From Tricholomella constricta (lineage: Eukaryota; Basidiomycota; Agaricomycetes; Agaricales; Lyophyllaceae): 64,000 bases of DNA. Location of the stretch: the NCBI GenBank assembly GCA_013368375.1, contig JAACJP010000019.1, positions 434,001 to 498,000 of the forward strand. Reading direction: 5' to 3'. The notes below the pieces were generated by a model, which did no database searches, was not told the origin of the DNA, and saw nothing but the letters and a program-made list of their open reading frames with translations. This document shows, piece by piece, positions 12,914 through 24,116 of this stretch. Positions within the stretch are counted from its first letter, which is position 1, and each line of letters starts with the position of its first letter. The translations under genes and the position numbers were made by a program.

Positions 12914-13317
12914 ATTTCCACTTCCTGCTTGATCGCATTCAACTGGATCTCAGAGGATACGCAGTCTAAATTGTTCAAAACAATCAGACGCGGCGCCCGA
13001 GGCAAACCCTAACCTCAGTTTTGCAGCCGCCAAGCGTCCGGGGTATGTTTACCGAAGTTACCGAAACATTTCACATTCTTTAACTTAGGAGATCGTCTGA
13101 CCATATCAACAGAACTGAGATACGTTGATGGGCCTGTTGACGGCCACGAGCGGCCAACCTCGTTTTCCACAGTCAAGTCCTCAGAGCTTGCGTGGACTTT
13201 TGCTGCCGCACCTGCCGATCTTGTTTCATTTAAGTCGTGCTTTTGAGGTGTAAAGCAGCAGGTTTCATATCTCCCTCCCCCACATATTCTCCTATCGACC
13301 TTCCACCACTCCTTATC
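12914..13317. promoter_or_regulatory. Shared divergent promoter (TFIIIC subunit / P450)
   Basis: These 404 bases separate two head-to-head start codons, at 12913 (minus) and 13318 (plus). No clear TATA box is visible. A pyrimidine-rich stretch (ctccctcccccacatattctcctatcg) lies directly upstream of the P450 start, as is common in fungal promoters. Confidence 0.5.
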
Positions 13318-15893
13318 ATGGTCGTCGTCACTCCAGGTGTCGACTTCATTGCTCTTAGCCTGGTGAAGATCACCGTTCCTTCTGCTCTTTTTGCGTTCTC
13401 CTTGCGGGCATTGAGCAACAGCTACAACTATCATGTTCCTACATGGGCTTTAGTCTCTGGATCCGTTCTTTTTGTTCCTCTCCTGTCGATGGCTCGTATC
13501 ATCTACAAGCGCTTTGACGATAAACGACAAGCAGCTGCACTGGGAGCCCGGCTTGCCCCGACAATTGACGGAAAGTCCATCGGCAATCTCGACATCTTGT
13601 CGACTATGAGAAGGCTTTGGGACACAGGATATCCTGGTATTCATAATTCGTCCTTAGCCCTGGAACACCACTCACAGTTTCGTAGCCGACGGCTTAACTG
13701 AGGTATTCAGCGACAAAGGACCAGTTGCTAACATGCGTATCCTGTGGTCAGACATGATCTTTACATCGTCTCCCGAGCACATCAAGGCTATCCTCGCGAC
13801 TGACTTTCACAACTATGTGAAGGGTATGCCGTGCCTTTTGTGACCTGACCGTCATCTCTTATCCCTCACGCGCAGGCAAAAGGTTCCATAACAATATGTT
13901 CTCTGTCTTGGGCTCTGGCGTTTTCAATTCGGACGGTACGTTGCATCACAAACAGCCCCCTTTTCCAGGCGCTAATACCTGAACAGGGGACATGTGGAAG
14001 TAATCGAACTTCATCCTACAGCTTGAAAATGTCTTGACATATTCAAACAAGGTTCCACCGCTCCATGACCCGGCCATTCTTCACCCGTGACCGTATCAGT
14101 GACTTCGAACTCTTCGATCGCCACGCAGACACCGCGATGACTTTGATAAAGGAACGCATGCGCAGCGGGCACGCTATCGATTTTCAAGTTTGTCGATCAT
14201 TTTTCGCCGATCACCGTGATAATTATAACACGTCTGCTAGGATCTGATGTCGCGCTTCACGCTTGACTCCGCCTCAGAATTCCTCTTCGGTCATTGCGTC
14301 CACAGTCTCACGGCTGGCCTTCCTTACCCACATAACTCCTCCTACGTCCCGCCCGAGTCGAAGACACCTCAGTCAAATCGGGCCGACGACTTTGCGCGTG
14401 CTTTCCTTGAGGCCCAAGAGATCATTTCGAGCCGCGAGCGCTATGGGTGGATCTGGCCACTCACAGAGATATTGGGTGATAAGACCAAGGAGCCGATGAA
14501 GGTTGTCAATGCCTACCTCGACCCGATTATCCAGGAGGCCATTGCTAAGAAGGATGCGGCTCCGAAATCAGAGGAAGTGAAGGCCGAATCACACGTTGAG
14601 GATGGCAAAACACTTATGGACCATCTGGTCAGCCTGACTTCAGGTATGCGCGATTCCTCTTAGTAGTTTAGTGAGCGAAGACCTGACCTTTGTGATCTCC
14701 GTGCAGACCCTGTTATTCTCAAAGACGAGACGTTAGTACTTTGTTAAGTCTTTTTTGATTTCTGTTAACACGCGCGACAGATTGAATATCATGATCGCCG
14801 GCCGAGACACGACAGCCGCCACACTCACTTTCATCATTTATTTCCTAGCTATGTATCCTGCGGTTCTCGTGCGTCTTCGTGAAGAAATCCTTGCGAAGGT
14901 CGGCCCGACTCGTCGCCCTGATTACGATGATATCAAGGACATGAAGTATCTCAGGGCTGTGATCAACGGTCCGTGCCACGGCCTAATCTGAGATTCCTCA
15001 TACGAGATTTCATTGTTAATTTTAACCCTTTTCATACTTTAGAGACCCTGAGGCTCTTCCCGATTGTGTACGTTCCCCTGTCAGCGCTAGCTTGTTGTTC
15101 GAGTTAATTAACGTCGTTTGATAGCCCCTTTAACACTCGGTAATTTTTCCCGCAACTATGTCCGCTACAGGCGCTGACAGAAATTATTCTAGTGAAAGTA
15201 TCAACGCGACAACTTGGGCGTCCCCGGATCCTACCCAAAAGCCAATCTACATTCCGGCTGGAACCAAGTACGTCTTCACTGAAACTTAGCTAGATGAAAT
15301 ATATAAAAAAACTCCCTTCTTAGGGTTCCATATTCCGTTTTCCTCATGCACAGGCGTAAAGATCTTTGGGGTCCGGATGGTCAGTAACGCTCTAATATCT
15401 TAAGATCATGTTATATCTAAAACAAATTACAGCGGAAGAGTTTGACCCCGACCGTTTCATCGACGACAGGCTGAAGAAATACCTCGTCAAGAATTCCTTT
15501 ATCTTCCTCCCCTTCAATGCCGGGCCCCGTATCTGCCTTGGCCAGCAGGTGCGATCTTCCCCTCCTCCGTCTTCATGATGGACTGTAAACCTAACTCGTC
15601 TGGGCGTAACAGTTCGCGTATAACGAGATGTCGTTTATGGTCATCCGATTCTTGCAACAGTTCTCCTCCATCTCCCTTGCCGAGGATGCCGCGCCTCCGG
15701 AGGCTATCCCCCCTGCGGACTGGGCTACTAGTGAGGGCCGCAAGGCCATTGAGAGGGTTTACCCCAAAGTCCACTTGACCATGTACGCAAATGTGAGTGT
15801 TCGACTTGTCAGCGACTCGCGACTGTGGGGTAACCCATCCTGGTTTTGTAGGGCGGTCTTTGGGTCAATATGAAGGAGGCAGATAACAATTAA
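13318..15893 (+). CDS. Cytochrome P450, CYP63/CYP52-like
   Basis: This is a membrane-anchored microsomal monooxygenase of the fungal CYP63 type, probably hydroxylating alkanes, fatty acids or aromatics with NADPH-P450 reductase. The ATG at 13318 opens an N-terminal hydrophobic anchor (about residues 5-60). A hinge, then [20 protein letters not shown] (helix C region, about 14068), lead to the I-helix AGRDTTAA (about 14798). After that come the K-helix ETLR (15040-15052, ExxR), the PERF-like DPDRF (15445) and the haem loop [10 protein letters not shown] with its Cys ligand (about 15515-15545). About a dozen short introns interrupt it, and the end reads [13 protein letters not shown]. All catalytic motifs are intact. 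CYP63 is suggested by the [16 protein letters not shown] region and the helix-K and haem segments, compared with memory of Phanerochaete proteins. The subfamily is uncertain. Confidence 0.9.
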
Positions 15894-16349
15894 CACTCTA
15901 ATGTGCCACTCTGGCAGTGTATTTGATACTTGATTTTGTACTATGCTACCAACTATGTTATTTACATCCTCGGTAGTTTTGGTGATCCTCGTGACAATGA
16001 ATGCCGCAGGAGGTGCAGGCGGCTAATCAGGCCGCATACAGAACATTACATTATCATAAGGCAAGGACATAGATAAAGTATGGATTAAATAGCGCAGATC
16101 CCACGTGTAGAGTAAGTAGACAGGGTCAGGAGACCAGAGAATCATCATCTCACCACGCGCCACTACACGCGGCAGATCACCCGTCTCCATCGGCATCGTC
16201 TACTAAATCTAAATAAAACCTATCTCGGTGGATTCTCGTCGTCGGGACCGTTTGGCAATGACTCCCTCGGACCCATTGAATCATAACTCTAGTTAAATAA
16301 TAAGCCAATACTCTCGATCGATACGCCTCCAGGAAATCTCCTAATCAAG
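15894..16349. other. Intergenic between P450 and kinase-like gene
   Basis: This holds the 3' flank of the P450 and the promoter of the next gene, both transcribed to the right. I see no open frame of note. A short inverted word pair (agatcccacgtg near 16095) may be incidental. Confidence 0.35.
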
Positions 16350-17653
16350 ATGACCTCTATCATGGATACGACTTCGACCGATCTTACTAGCGCGTTGGGC
16401 GTGCAGGCCTACCTCGCCAGCACACCCTTCGCCAGCGACACCGTTACATCCATCAGCGGCGGCACTGCGAACTTCGCGTATCGGATCCACCTGATGACGC
16501 CCTTCGAGGGCCAGGAGACGCTTGTGCTGAAGCACGCCCAACCTTACGTGAAGGATCTCTCATGCATCCCATTTTGGCTCGATCGCCAGGTCAGTAGGTC
16601 CTCAAACAGTTGACTCTTTCGCTTTCGATTACACTTGCACCGATCTTCGTACCCCATACTGATTGACGCGCACCGAAGGCTTTCGAATACGAGGCAATGA
16701 CGCGAATCAAAGCCTGGCTTCCTGCAGATTCCCCTGTTACCGTCCCCACAATATACAAATTCGACCCGCAACGCAACGTTATCATCATGGAGGACTGCGG
16801 AATTGACGCCCTCACGCTCAAGGAGTTCATGCGGCGGGGCTCCGGGTCCGAGTCCGCGGCCCCAGGCCTGGCAGCGACGATCGGTACATCGCTGGGGCGC
16901 TTCCTAGGCGCGATGCACGCGTGGAGCCGCGCGGACCCCGACGGTATCCTCGAGCTGTTCGCGAAGAATCTACAAGCATTGCGGCTGTCTGCATGGGCGA
17001 CGTATGGGCGTGTGGCAGAGACGCTTCAACCCCGTGCCGGGGACGACGTGCCTCCCGCGCTTACAGACCAGCCGATCGTTGTGTCGGAATCCGACATGGG
17101 CATTGTCAACGAGGTCGCGGAGGAGATGGGAGAGGCGATAACTGCTGCTCGTGATACTGTGAGTGCCGCACTTGCCCTAGATAGATTGCCTCACGGAGTT
17201 GATGTTCGGGCACAGTTCGTCATGGGCGACTTTTGGCCAGGCAATATCATGGTCACACTCGATAGTGAGCAGCGACTACGGCGTCTCTACATCCTTGACT
17301 GGGAGCTCGCGAAAACTGGTGTCCCTGGTGTCGAGATTGGTCAATTTTGCGCCGAGATGCACCTCTTACGGCGCTTCGTGCCTGCCATCGAGGAATCTGT
17401 GTCTACGGTGTTGGATACCTTCCTTCAAGCGTATGCCGACGAGAGGCAGCCTGAAGAGGAGGTCGCACGGAATGCCTTGGTGCATTGGGGAACGCACCTC
17501 GTTGTTTGGACGCCGCGCGTTCAGTGGGGAGACAAAGATACCACTCGGAAGGTCGTTGAAGAAGGTTTGCGGATCATAGTCGCAGCATCAGATGCGACGA
17601 AAGAATATTTGAGCAGATCACTCGTTTCTCCCTTGGTATCGCAACATCAATGA
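16350..17653 (+). CDS. APH/methylthioribose kinase-like phosphotransferase
   Basis: This protein has the aminoglycoside phosphotransferase/choline kinase fold and about 400 residues. Exon 1 runs from the ATG at 16350 to 16589. An intron of about 90 bases follows, and exon 2 runs to the stop at 17651-17653. The N-lobe shows the glycine-containing SISGGTANFAYRIHL and the ATP-lysine segment LVLKHAQPYVK. The hinge is VIIMEDCG. The catalytic loop is VMGDFWPGNIMV (about 17218). The metal-binding segment is LYILDWELAKTG. The catalytic loop normally starts HGD; here the His is Met, while the Asp and downstream Asn are kept. Members of this fungal group resemble methylthioribose kinases, but substrate cannot be assigned. 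No signal peptide is visible, so it is probably cytosolic. Confidence 0.82.
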
Positions 17654-17949
17654 ATGCAAGGTGTTGGAGCTGGTGGAGATAAAGAGGTTCCAGCCAAGTG
17701 TACCTGTCCATACCCCGAGACTTGTTATCGATTTCGCCACGACAGTTTAGGATCGAAGCACTATCGTGGAAAAGTAATATTATCGTGAGCCTTAAACATC
17801 TTCCTCCAGCTGCTACGTGACTACGTAAAAGCTAGGCGCGCACCGGCGATCCAAGCGTAAACGAGGAAAAGGCATTAAGCTAAAGTACAGTACTACATTG
17901 AACTGAGAAGGATTTCATTTTGAAGAAAAGATGGATTCCAGAGAAGACT
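17654..17949. other. Intergenic, convergent 3' flanks
   Basis: About 300 bases lie between two convergent genes, the kinase-like gene (plus) and the four-helix protein (minus). No further gene is visible. Confidence 0.35.
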
Positions 17950-18812
17950 TTAAGCAGCCGACTGAGCAGGCGCCCCAGTGGATACCGGGGCACCGCTATC
18001 AACCCCTCGCGTCTCGGGCGCAGCGCCAGTGGTGGTGGTGGCAGGTGCATTGCGCGTCGTGCCATAGGCCGCTCCAGTCCCCGCGGCAGTTGTTCCCGCA
18101 GCACCCCTTCCGTGCAGAGGAGAGGTCGCCGAAGTGCGACTCGAAAAGAGGCTGGCAACGCTAGCGATGAGGAGGAAAAAGACGATGGCCCAGTTTATCC
18201 AACTCCACGCAAGAATGGCCGTCACGACACGACACTGATTGAAAAAGCCCCGACAGAACGACACGCCGTGGAATTTGTGCTACAATCATAACGTGGTTAG
18301 AGGCAGCCGAAAGAATAAATGGAGAGTACATACGCTAAAGATGGCTGCACCAACGAGATACATGACCCAAAGGATGAAAAGGCCGACCATTTCAAATAGA
18401 TAAGACCCGATGAATCCGGCTTCGGTTCGAGCGCCAATGCAGAACATGCTGGAAGAAGATCTGAGTTTCGAAGAGGACAAAAGGGAAGCGGTAAGACATA
18501 CAGAGGTAGAGCCCAGAGAAAGGAGAAGATGCTCGTTACGAGCAGCTCGACGACGATAGGATCTGTACTTCATCGTTGGTATTTTAGGCATCTCAAGGAC
18601 ACGGAAGCGCCTCACCATAGTACCCGAAACCCGCATGGAGAGGGTCTGGTGAGCTCAAGCTTTTCGTATGATGGATTCTCGAAGCAGTCAAGCCTATAAG
18701 GATGATGGAGAAAACAGCCTGGAATCCATACATGAGTCCTGACCATGAAGAAAGCATTGCGCATACTCACCAACAGGGCGTAGAGGGCGATGCGAAAAGG
18801 ATGGAAGGCCAT
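17950..18812 (-). CDS. Four-helix MARVEL-like membrane protein, copy 1
   Basis: This is a small multi-pass membrane protein whose four exons read well on the minus strand. Exon 1 from the ATG at 18810-18812 gives MAFHPFRIALYALLV, and the next exon begins AVFSIILIGLTASRIHHT. A third segment has DPIVVELLVTSIFSFLWALP. Then FEMVGLFILWVMYLVGAAIF and CRVVTAILAWSWINWAIVFF lead into LLIASVASLFSSR. That makes four hydrophobic helices. The cytosolic tail is Gly/Ala/Thr-rich (GTTAAGTGAAYGTT, APATTTTGAAPETRG). The pattern resembles fungal MARVEL-domain proteins of the plasma membrane, a similarity inferred from topology and motifs. It is a divergent paralogue of the gene at 19773, sharing the MAF...RI.LY..LV start, the DPIVVELL motif and the PLHGR motif. 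Confidence 0.7.
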
Positions 18813-19772
18813 GGTTGACTGATGTCTAGGATTCAGCCTACAGTTTATAAGGAGGCAGGTTTAGCTTTTAACAAAGTGACGTCTTGTGTCGTGTCAGCCG
18901 ATATCTAATCTGGGAGCAGTCTGCGTAATGAATTGGAATGTCTTAGTTTAGTGCCGTGTAGAGGGGCCCCTGGAATTTTGGGCAGCTTTTAAGGCAAGGA
19001 CGACTGCGCATGATGTCCGTTCAGCTGCCTTCCCTTAGCATGAAATTGAAGGTATGCAGAAGGTAATCACAGCCCAAGTTGAAGCTTTCCAGGGACTCCC
19101 AAGTACAGTCCACGTCGACATCGTTATGAGACAAGGTCGATTGTTGATTACGTGAGTGTATTATGCAGATCTCGAGGACTTAAAATGGTCGGGCCCAGGG
19201 GCGCGACTCAGACAGATAGCGCGTCGAGGCCAGAAACAAGGTACCTTTAGACCCGCGTCCAAGCTTTTTGCATTCATGAAGGCCACTGTCTAGTCCGTTA
19301 CCAGCCGCTGTGCCACTTTGGAAAGTGGATATTGTACTTCAATGGATATTCCCGAGATTGGTCCCGCGAACATCTCCGGCGAGCCCGAATCAGATCGTAT
19401 GCCACAAAACCCAGAAAGCTGTGCCACAAGTCCAAGCAAAAAGCAGTCTGGTTGAACTTTGCACAAGCAGAGACGAGCTGACTGAACGTCGCGCAAAAAA
19501 AATCAAGGGCGAGCTGGAGGCGCTTCACAAGGCGGGAGGCTAGGCAAAGGCTTGGCGTCTGGCGCCGCCACCACGCATCAGGGTCGGATCACGGAATTGA
19601 TTCGGCAAACACGCGTTGTCAGGACTTTGCATGCCAACCGTGAGGCGCGCGAGATGAAGAAAATGAGGAAACTCCGTGTGCGCAGACGGATCCGTCGTGC
19701 TCCACGCCTCTTCTCTTCAAAACCCGTTTCTGCTTCCACTCCTTTCCTCGGTTCTTCATCGCGTTGATCGTT
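18813..19772. promoter_or_regulatory. Divergent promoter region of the four-helix paralogues
   Basis: About 960 bases separate the two head-to-head paralogues. Both promoters must lie here. I find no coding signal, and only weak candidates such as ttataagga near 18845 (upstream of the minus gene). The short open frames in this stretch have no protein-like features. Confidence 0.4.
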
Positions 19773-20527
19773 ATGGCTTTCGATTTACCACCGCTTCGCA
19801 TTGGACTCTACGTAACTTTGGTTAGTCCCTGGTCACCTTTAGCGACACTATTGGGCAACTTATCTCGATACACGGGTATAGGGACTTTTTTCCTTCATTC
19901 TCTTCTGCCTATCTGCGGCAAGGATACATTACACAACCCACATACCCGCTGGAGATCCTTTGAATGGGGGAAAAAACTTCTACGGTGAGTTTGGGGTCGT
20001 CCTCGCTATTTGCATCATCTGTAACTCTTCCAGACCCCATCGTCGTGGAACTCCTCTTTACTACCTTGATGACCATGCCCTGGTGTGGTTTTATGTGCGT
20101 TAAACCCTCTAGAAGCTCAGATATCCCCTTACCAAGTTAAAATCCAGCATCTATTGCATCCATAAACGGGTCGAAAGCCGTCTCGTGTCTACTTTCCGTG
20201 GAGAGCTCATCGGGCTTGGTTTCCTTTGGCTCTTCTGGATTGTCGGTGCCGCCGTCGCGTCGGTGCGTCTAGCGAGCATTTTCAGTGCACTGAACCCGAA
20301 GCTTATTGGTTACGTAGTCGATTTGGGGAACCCTCTCCTTCTGCCAACAGTACGAGGCTTGTAGGGTTCTATCTGCTCTGCTTGCCTTCTCTTGGCTTGG
20401 ATGGATCGTCATCACCATGATACTCGTCGTCAACATGCTCTTCAGCTTTGCCAACAAGGCTCTTCTTGAGCCTTTGCATGGCAGATGGGACCCCAGAGCA
20501 AGCGTCTATGTCGGGAATCACGCTTAG
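19773..20527 (+). CDS. Four-helix MARVEL-like membrane protein, copy 2
   Basis: This is the plus-strand paralogue of the gene at 17950. The ATG at 19773 gives MAFDLPPLRIGLYVTLV. Later exons give DPIVVELLFTTLMTMPWCGF (about 20035), STFRGELIGLGFLWLFWIVG then AAVAS (about 20190-20260), and ALLAFSWLGWIVITMILVVN then MLFSFANKALL (20370-20470). It ends EPLHGRWDPRASVYVGNHA at TAG 20525-20527. Four helices are predicted. The second helix is poorly covered by my exon reading near 19820-19980, so the first introns are uncertain. The C-terminal PLHGRWDPRASVY is a motif I associate with basidiomycete MARVEL-like proteins. Role unknown. Confidence 0.65.
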
Positions 20528-23500
20528 ACTATCTCTTTTACATTTAATGCACAGAACGCTCTTTTTCTTTCATCACTAATGTATATTTAGCCGGGATTTG
20601 TATTCAAAGATACCCAACCACTTTCTTCCAGATAGCTCTGTAAGTTGCGAAAATTTTGCATTCACAGAAAAACGATCTCAACTCCTGCAAAAGTTTATTG
20701 TTTGAGTTGCCAGGGTACCATGCTTCCGATGGACTTGACAAAATGGCCTTCCCGATAAATTAAACCCTCGTTCTCATGTCCCTACAATAGCACCTACCAA
20801 CCGTTGTCCTGCTCTGTAAAAAGCTCCATGCTCGAACTCTCGTCAAGGACTTCTCGATTTACCCCAACATAACGATCAATCCGATGCTGTTCCGACGACT
20901 CACTTGTGCAAGGAAACATGAACCTTGTGATATACAGTCTCGCCAACATAACAATTCCCCGGTCGACGATCGCTCAACCTGATTTCGATATTAATGGCAT
21001 GTCTGCCGCGTACGCCTTGCTCTTCTTGCTCATGACACACACGATCTAACGGACGTCCGTGGTCGAATCCGCATGAATTATCGCGTCGGATCTTTTGGAA
21101 CGCTATCTTCACAATCTAACCCTGAGATTCTAGCATTGGATTAATATTTTTGACAGCTCCGACCATGCAGGATTGCCACAACCAAAAAGAGCGGTTAGCT
21201 ATTGCGGCAGGACCTCACTGGGCACCTCAGGTCTGATTGGCCTCGTTTGGCCTCGTGGAATCGTCGTATCTTGGGGTGCCTTTAAGGTTCCAACGAAGTT
21301 TACCTCGAAGGGAAATGACTCGACTCACTTGCGATAAGCTTGACCTGATTTTACAGGTTATGATTCTTTCACTACTCAGCAGATATCCAGAACATACTCG
21401 ACTTTCATGCTGGTGAGGCTGGGTTCCACCTAGCCCTTGGGTCGCAGACTGGACGATGACTGAAACGCCGCTTGCTCCAGGAAACACCGGTCAAAGGTTG
21501 CTCTTACGCGGAGCAGCTGCTCTGATCCCATTATCTTCGGGGTTCATGTTAGTCAGATATGCCCGTTATATCTCTGATGACGCCTTACAGTGGATAGCCG
21601 TGGTTGAGCCACGAGTGGACGGCACGAAAGAGAAGGAACATGAATTAGCTTTACCCATGTTATAAATGCGCTCGTTCAACTTTTTTCCTCCCCTAAAGCC
21701 TTTCTTACAACGGGACTAGGATTAACGGCGTTTTCAAGCATGTCTCAGGTTCGCATTATCATCCTCACCTGGCCACTGGAAAGTCGTATTAATTCGATAA
21801 CAGAACCGCCCACGGCGCTTTTTGTTTCCGTCGAGTCGATCATTGGCAGGAAACTGCACCCTTCCCCGCCTTCGTCGACGCCACTTGAGAGACAAGAAAG
21901 GCAAGAAGCGTAGGAGTAGGCATTTGGCGGGGTGCAGGCAATCGAGAGATATGCCCGTCTATACGCGGCGCGAGGTCAGTGCCATCCTAGTTGCTGTGAG
22001 CTATTGCCTGGCGAGAACTTTAGTAAGCCTCACTTTATTATCCGTCCCGACCAATATGTCCTAAGCCGCTTTCAGGAGGCGGTGTTCGAGCGAACTACTC
22101 CATATACTTGAATTGCTGGGCGGGTATATCCACATTCATGGTCTTCACGGCGACTCCCTGGTCGCGCATGGTGAATTTTTTTTCCACCTTCTGTATTTCA
22201 AGAAAGGCCGACGAATACCTACATCGAGGGGAGATTTTCAATTCAAACGCCAGCTTTCTCTCCGTCTACTGACTGCCGCGGCAACGATTATGAAGGAGCC
22301 CCGTATGTCCTTTCGGTGACACGCTCTCGACCAATGAGTTATCACGGGTGGGAAAGCACACATAAATCGGTCAGATCTTACAGCATGCTGATTGACGTCG
22401 TGAAAGATTCATGACGAGCATATGCATCAATTCAACGCGATGCTGATATTATCAGTGACTGACAGTGATATCTCTACATGAGAGGCTGATGGAATAACAT
22501 TGGTTCTGAAGCAGTCGACCGCTTCGTTCATCTTGAATTCCCCTAGTGGCTTCTCCAACAATGTTTATAATTTCGTACACTGGCTGATTCTAGTAAGTAA
22601 CAGTTGGCGGTAAGTTGGCGGAAATTTAGTTCCGCATGAATTGCTCAAGGTGAACAATCAATTCAGCGGAAAGTGTACCGACGTGAACGGGCCGCGATCC
22701 CGTTTATCTGTTTGGCAGTGGCCATAAAAGCAAATAATGACCCCTCGTGACAAGGTTTGGCAGAGATTTCGTCAACCCCACGCTGTCTCCCGTTCAATGA
22801 GACCGTGTAAAGATTGGGACAAGTCCATTGCGAGTCTACCTCTTCACATGAGCTCTTTGCTGATTCTCCTCGCTCATCGCGCTCATGCACGGCCCTGACC
22901 AAGTAGGTTGGGGCGATCGCTTATAAGTTAGTACAGTTTCTTCTAAGCGTAATTGATGCCATGTCCCTCGCCCTTCCTCCTTTCTTTGCTTGGCTTTGCC
23001 AACGGGTCAGCAGCCTCAGATGAAGAGGTATAACTGGCGGCGGAAGAGCGGAACGTCGGAAGCAATGTCTCGTCTTGTTTGACAAAGTTCAGACAGCTGT
23101 ATGGTAAGTACCAACGGAATGATGGAAGTAAAATCTCGCTCTCGGCGTGTTTGCTAGACTATACTCTTGCAGTGCGAAGCTCACATATGCATAGACAATT
23201 TGATGGGAAGACAATCAGGTACGCATATTCGCTTTCAAGGGGGTGGCGTGACCGAAAAATGGATATTGCGTTTTTGCTATGAGCCCTTGCCTACTCCCCC
23301 TCTCCTTCCTTATTAAGGTAGCTCGGGACCTCGGGTTCTGCCACTTGGTCGTATCTGATTGACATGAACTCACCATCACATCACGACACAGGTCTAAGAC
23401 GACACCAAACGACACACTTCTTGTTCCCATGTTCAAGGCAAGAATGATGGCCGAGGCTTTGCAGCAGCACCGGGTCGGTGGTTTACGAGTGACACAGGAA

Positions 23501-24030
23501 ATCGTGCGCCCTTGCCCGTCATTTGCGGCCATGAAAAATTGTGTGCACGTTCCTCAAAGCTCAGACTCGATGAACTATGCACCTCGAGAAAAATCACGGT
23601 GTTGGCGATCCTGGGGCAATGCCGGTGATGACACTTGACACCCGAAGTGCCATAGATTTATCCGCCATCTCTCTCAGCCTCTGAATCCAGCTTCAATCCA
23701 GACGCGTTCCCTGGAAGATGCACATCACCGCTGTAAGTTCTGTCCCCGCGTGCCTGACCTCTTGGCGCTGCAAGCCGATGGCGAAAATCCAACCCAAACA
23801 CAGATTCGCAATATCCCCTTTTGAAAATGCACAAGACTTTGCCTGCTGCTTTCGCGTAGCTTCACACGTCTCCTATCTTCCCTCGCCCTGTCTGACAAGC
23901 TTATGAAGGAGACAACTTTGATACCCAATACCATGTGCATCCCTACCAAAACTATCTCTGTTCGATGTCAGGTCATTGCTGGATACGGTTTTAAAGTTTC
24001 TGGACGCTCAATAACCACAGAAGCGCTGTT
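20528..24030. other. Gene-poor region, 3.5 kb
   Basis: No gene could be supported with confidence. There are many stops in all frames and only short open frames. One weak candidate starts at 21740 (described separately). Several TATA-like words and promoter-like pyrimidine tracts occur (for example 21661), which suggests relics of former genes. I saw no long repeats by eye. Confidence 0.35.
21740..22064 (+). other. Weak candidate for a short spliced gene or gene relic
   Basis: An ATG at 21740 lies 79 bases downstream of a TATA box (tataaat, 21661-21667). It opens a three-codon exon (MSQ) followed by a plausible 55-base intron (gttcgc...aacag). A frame that begins NRPRRFLFPSSRSLAG and is rich in Arg and Lys runs to 22064. 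I recognise no family, and the composition is not that of a typical conserved protein. It could be a real small protein, a decayed gene, or chance. Transcript data would settle it. Confidence 0.2.
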
Positions 24031-24037
24031 TATAAAT
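24031..24037 (+). promoter_or_regulatory. TATA box of DUF6534 gene
   Basis: The sequence tataaat sits 80 bases upstream of the ATG at 24117 and is followed by a pyrimidine-rich leader. Confidence 0.45.
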
Positions 24038-24116
24038 CTCCTGTCGCACATTCGAAGCTCGCCTTTCTTCGCCCATTCGTGCCCCACAGTCTTTTATAGA
24101 CGAGCAGACCTCAACA

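Noticed and set aside
20528..24030. A second DUF6534 gene in the gene-poor region
   Set aside because: I searched for the diagnostic NTLMVYAIN and YANSLLA blocks in all frames and did not find them.
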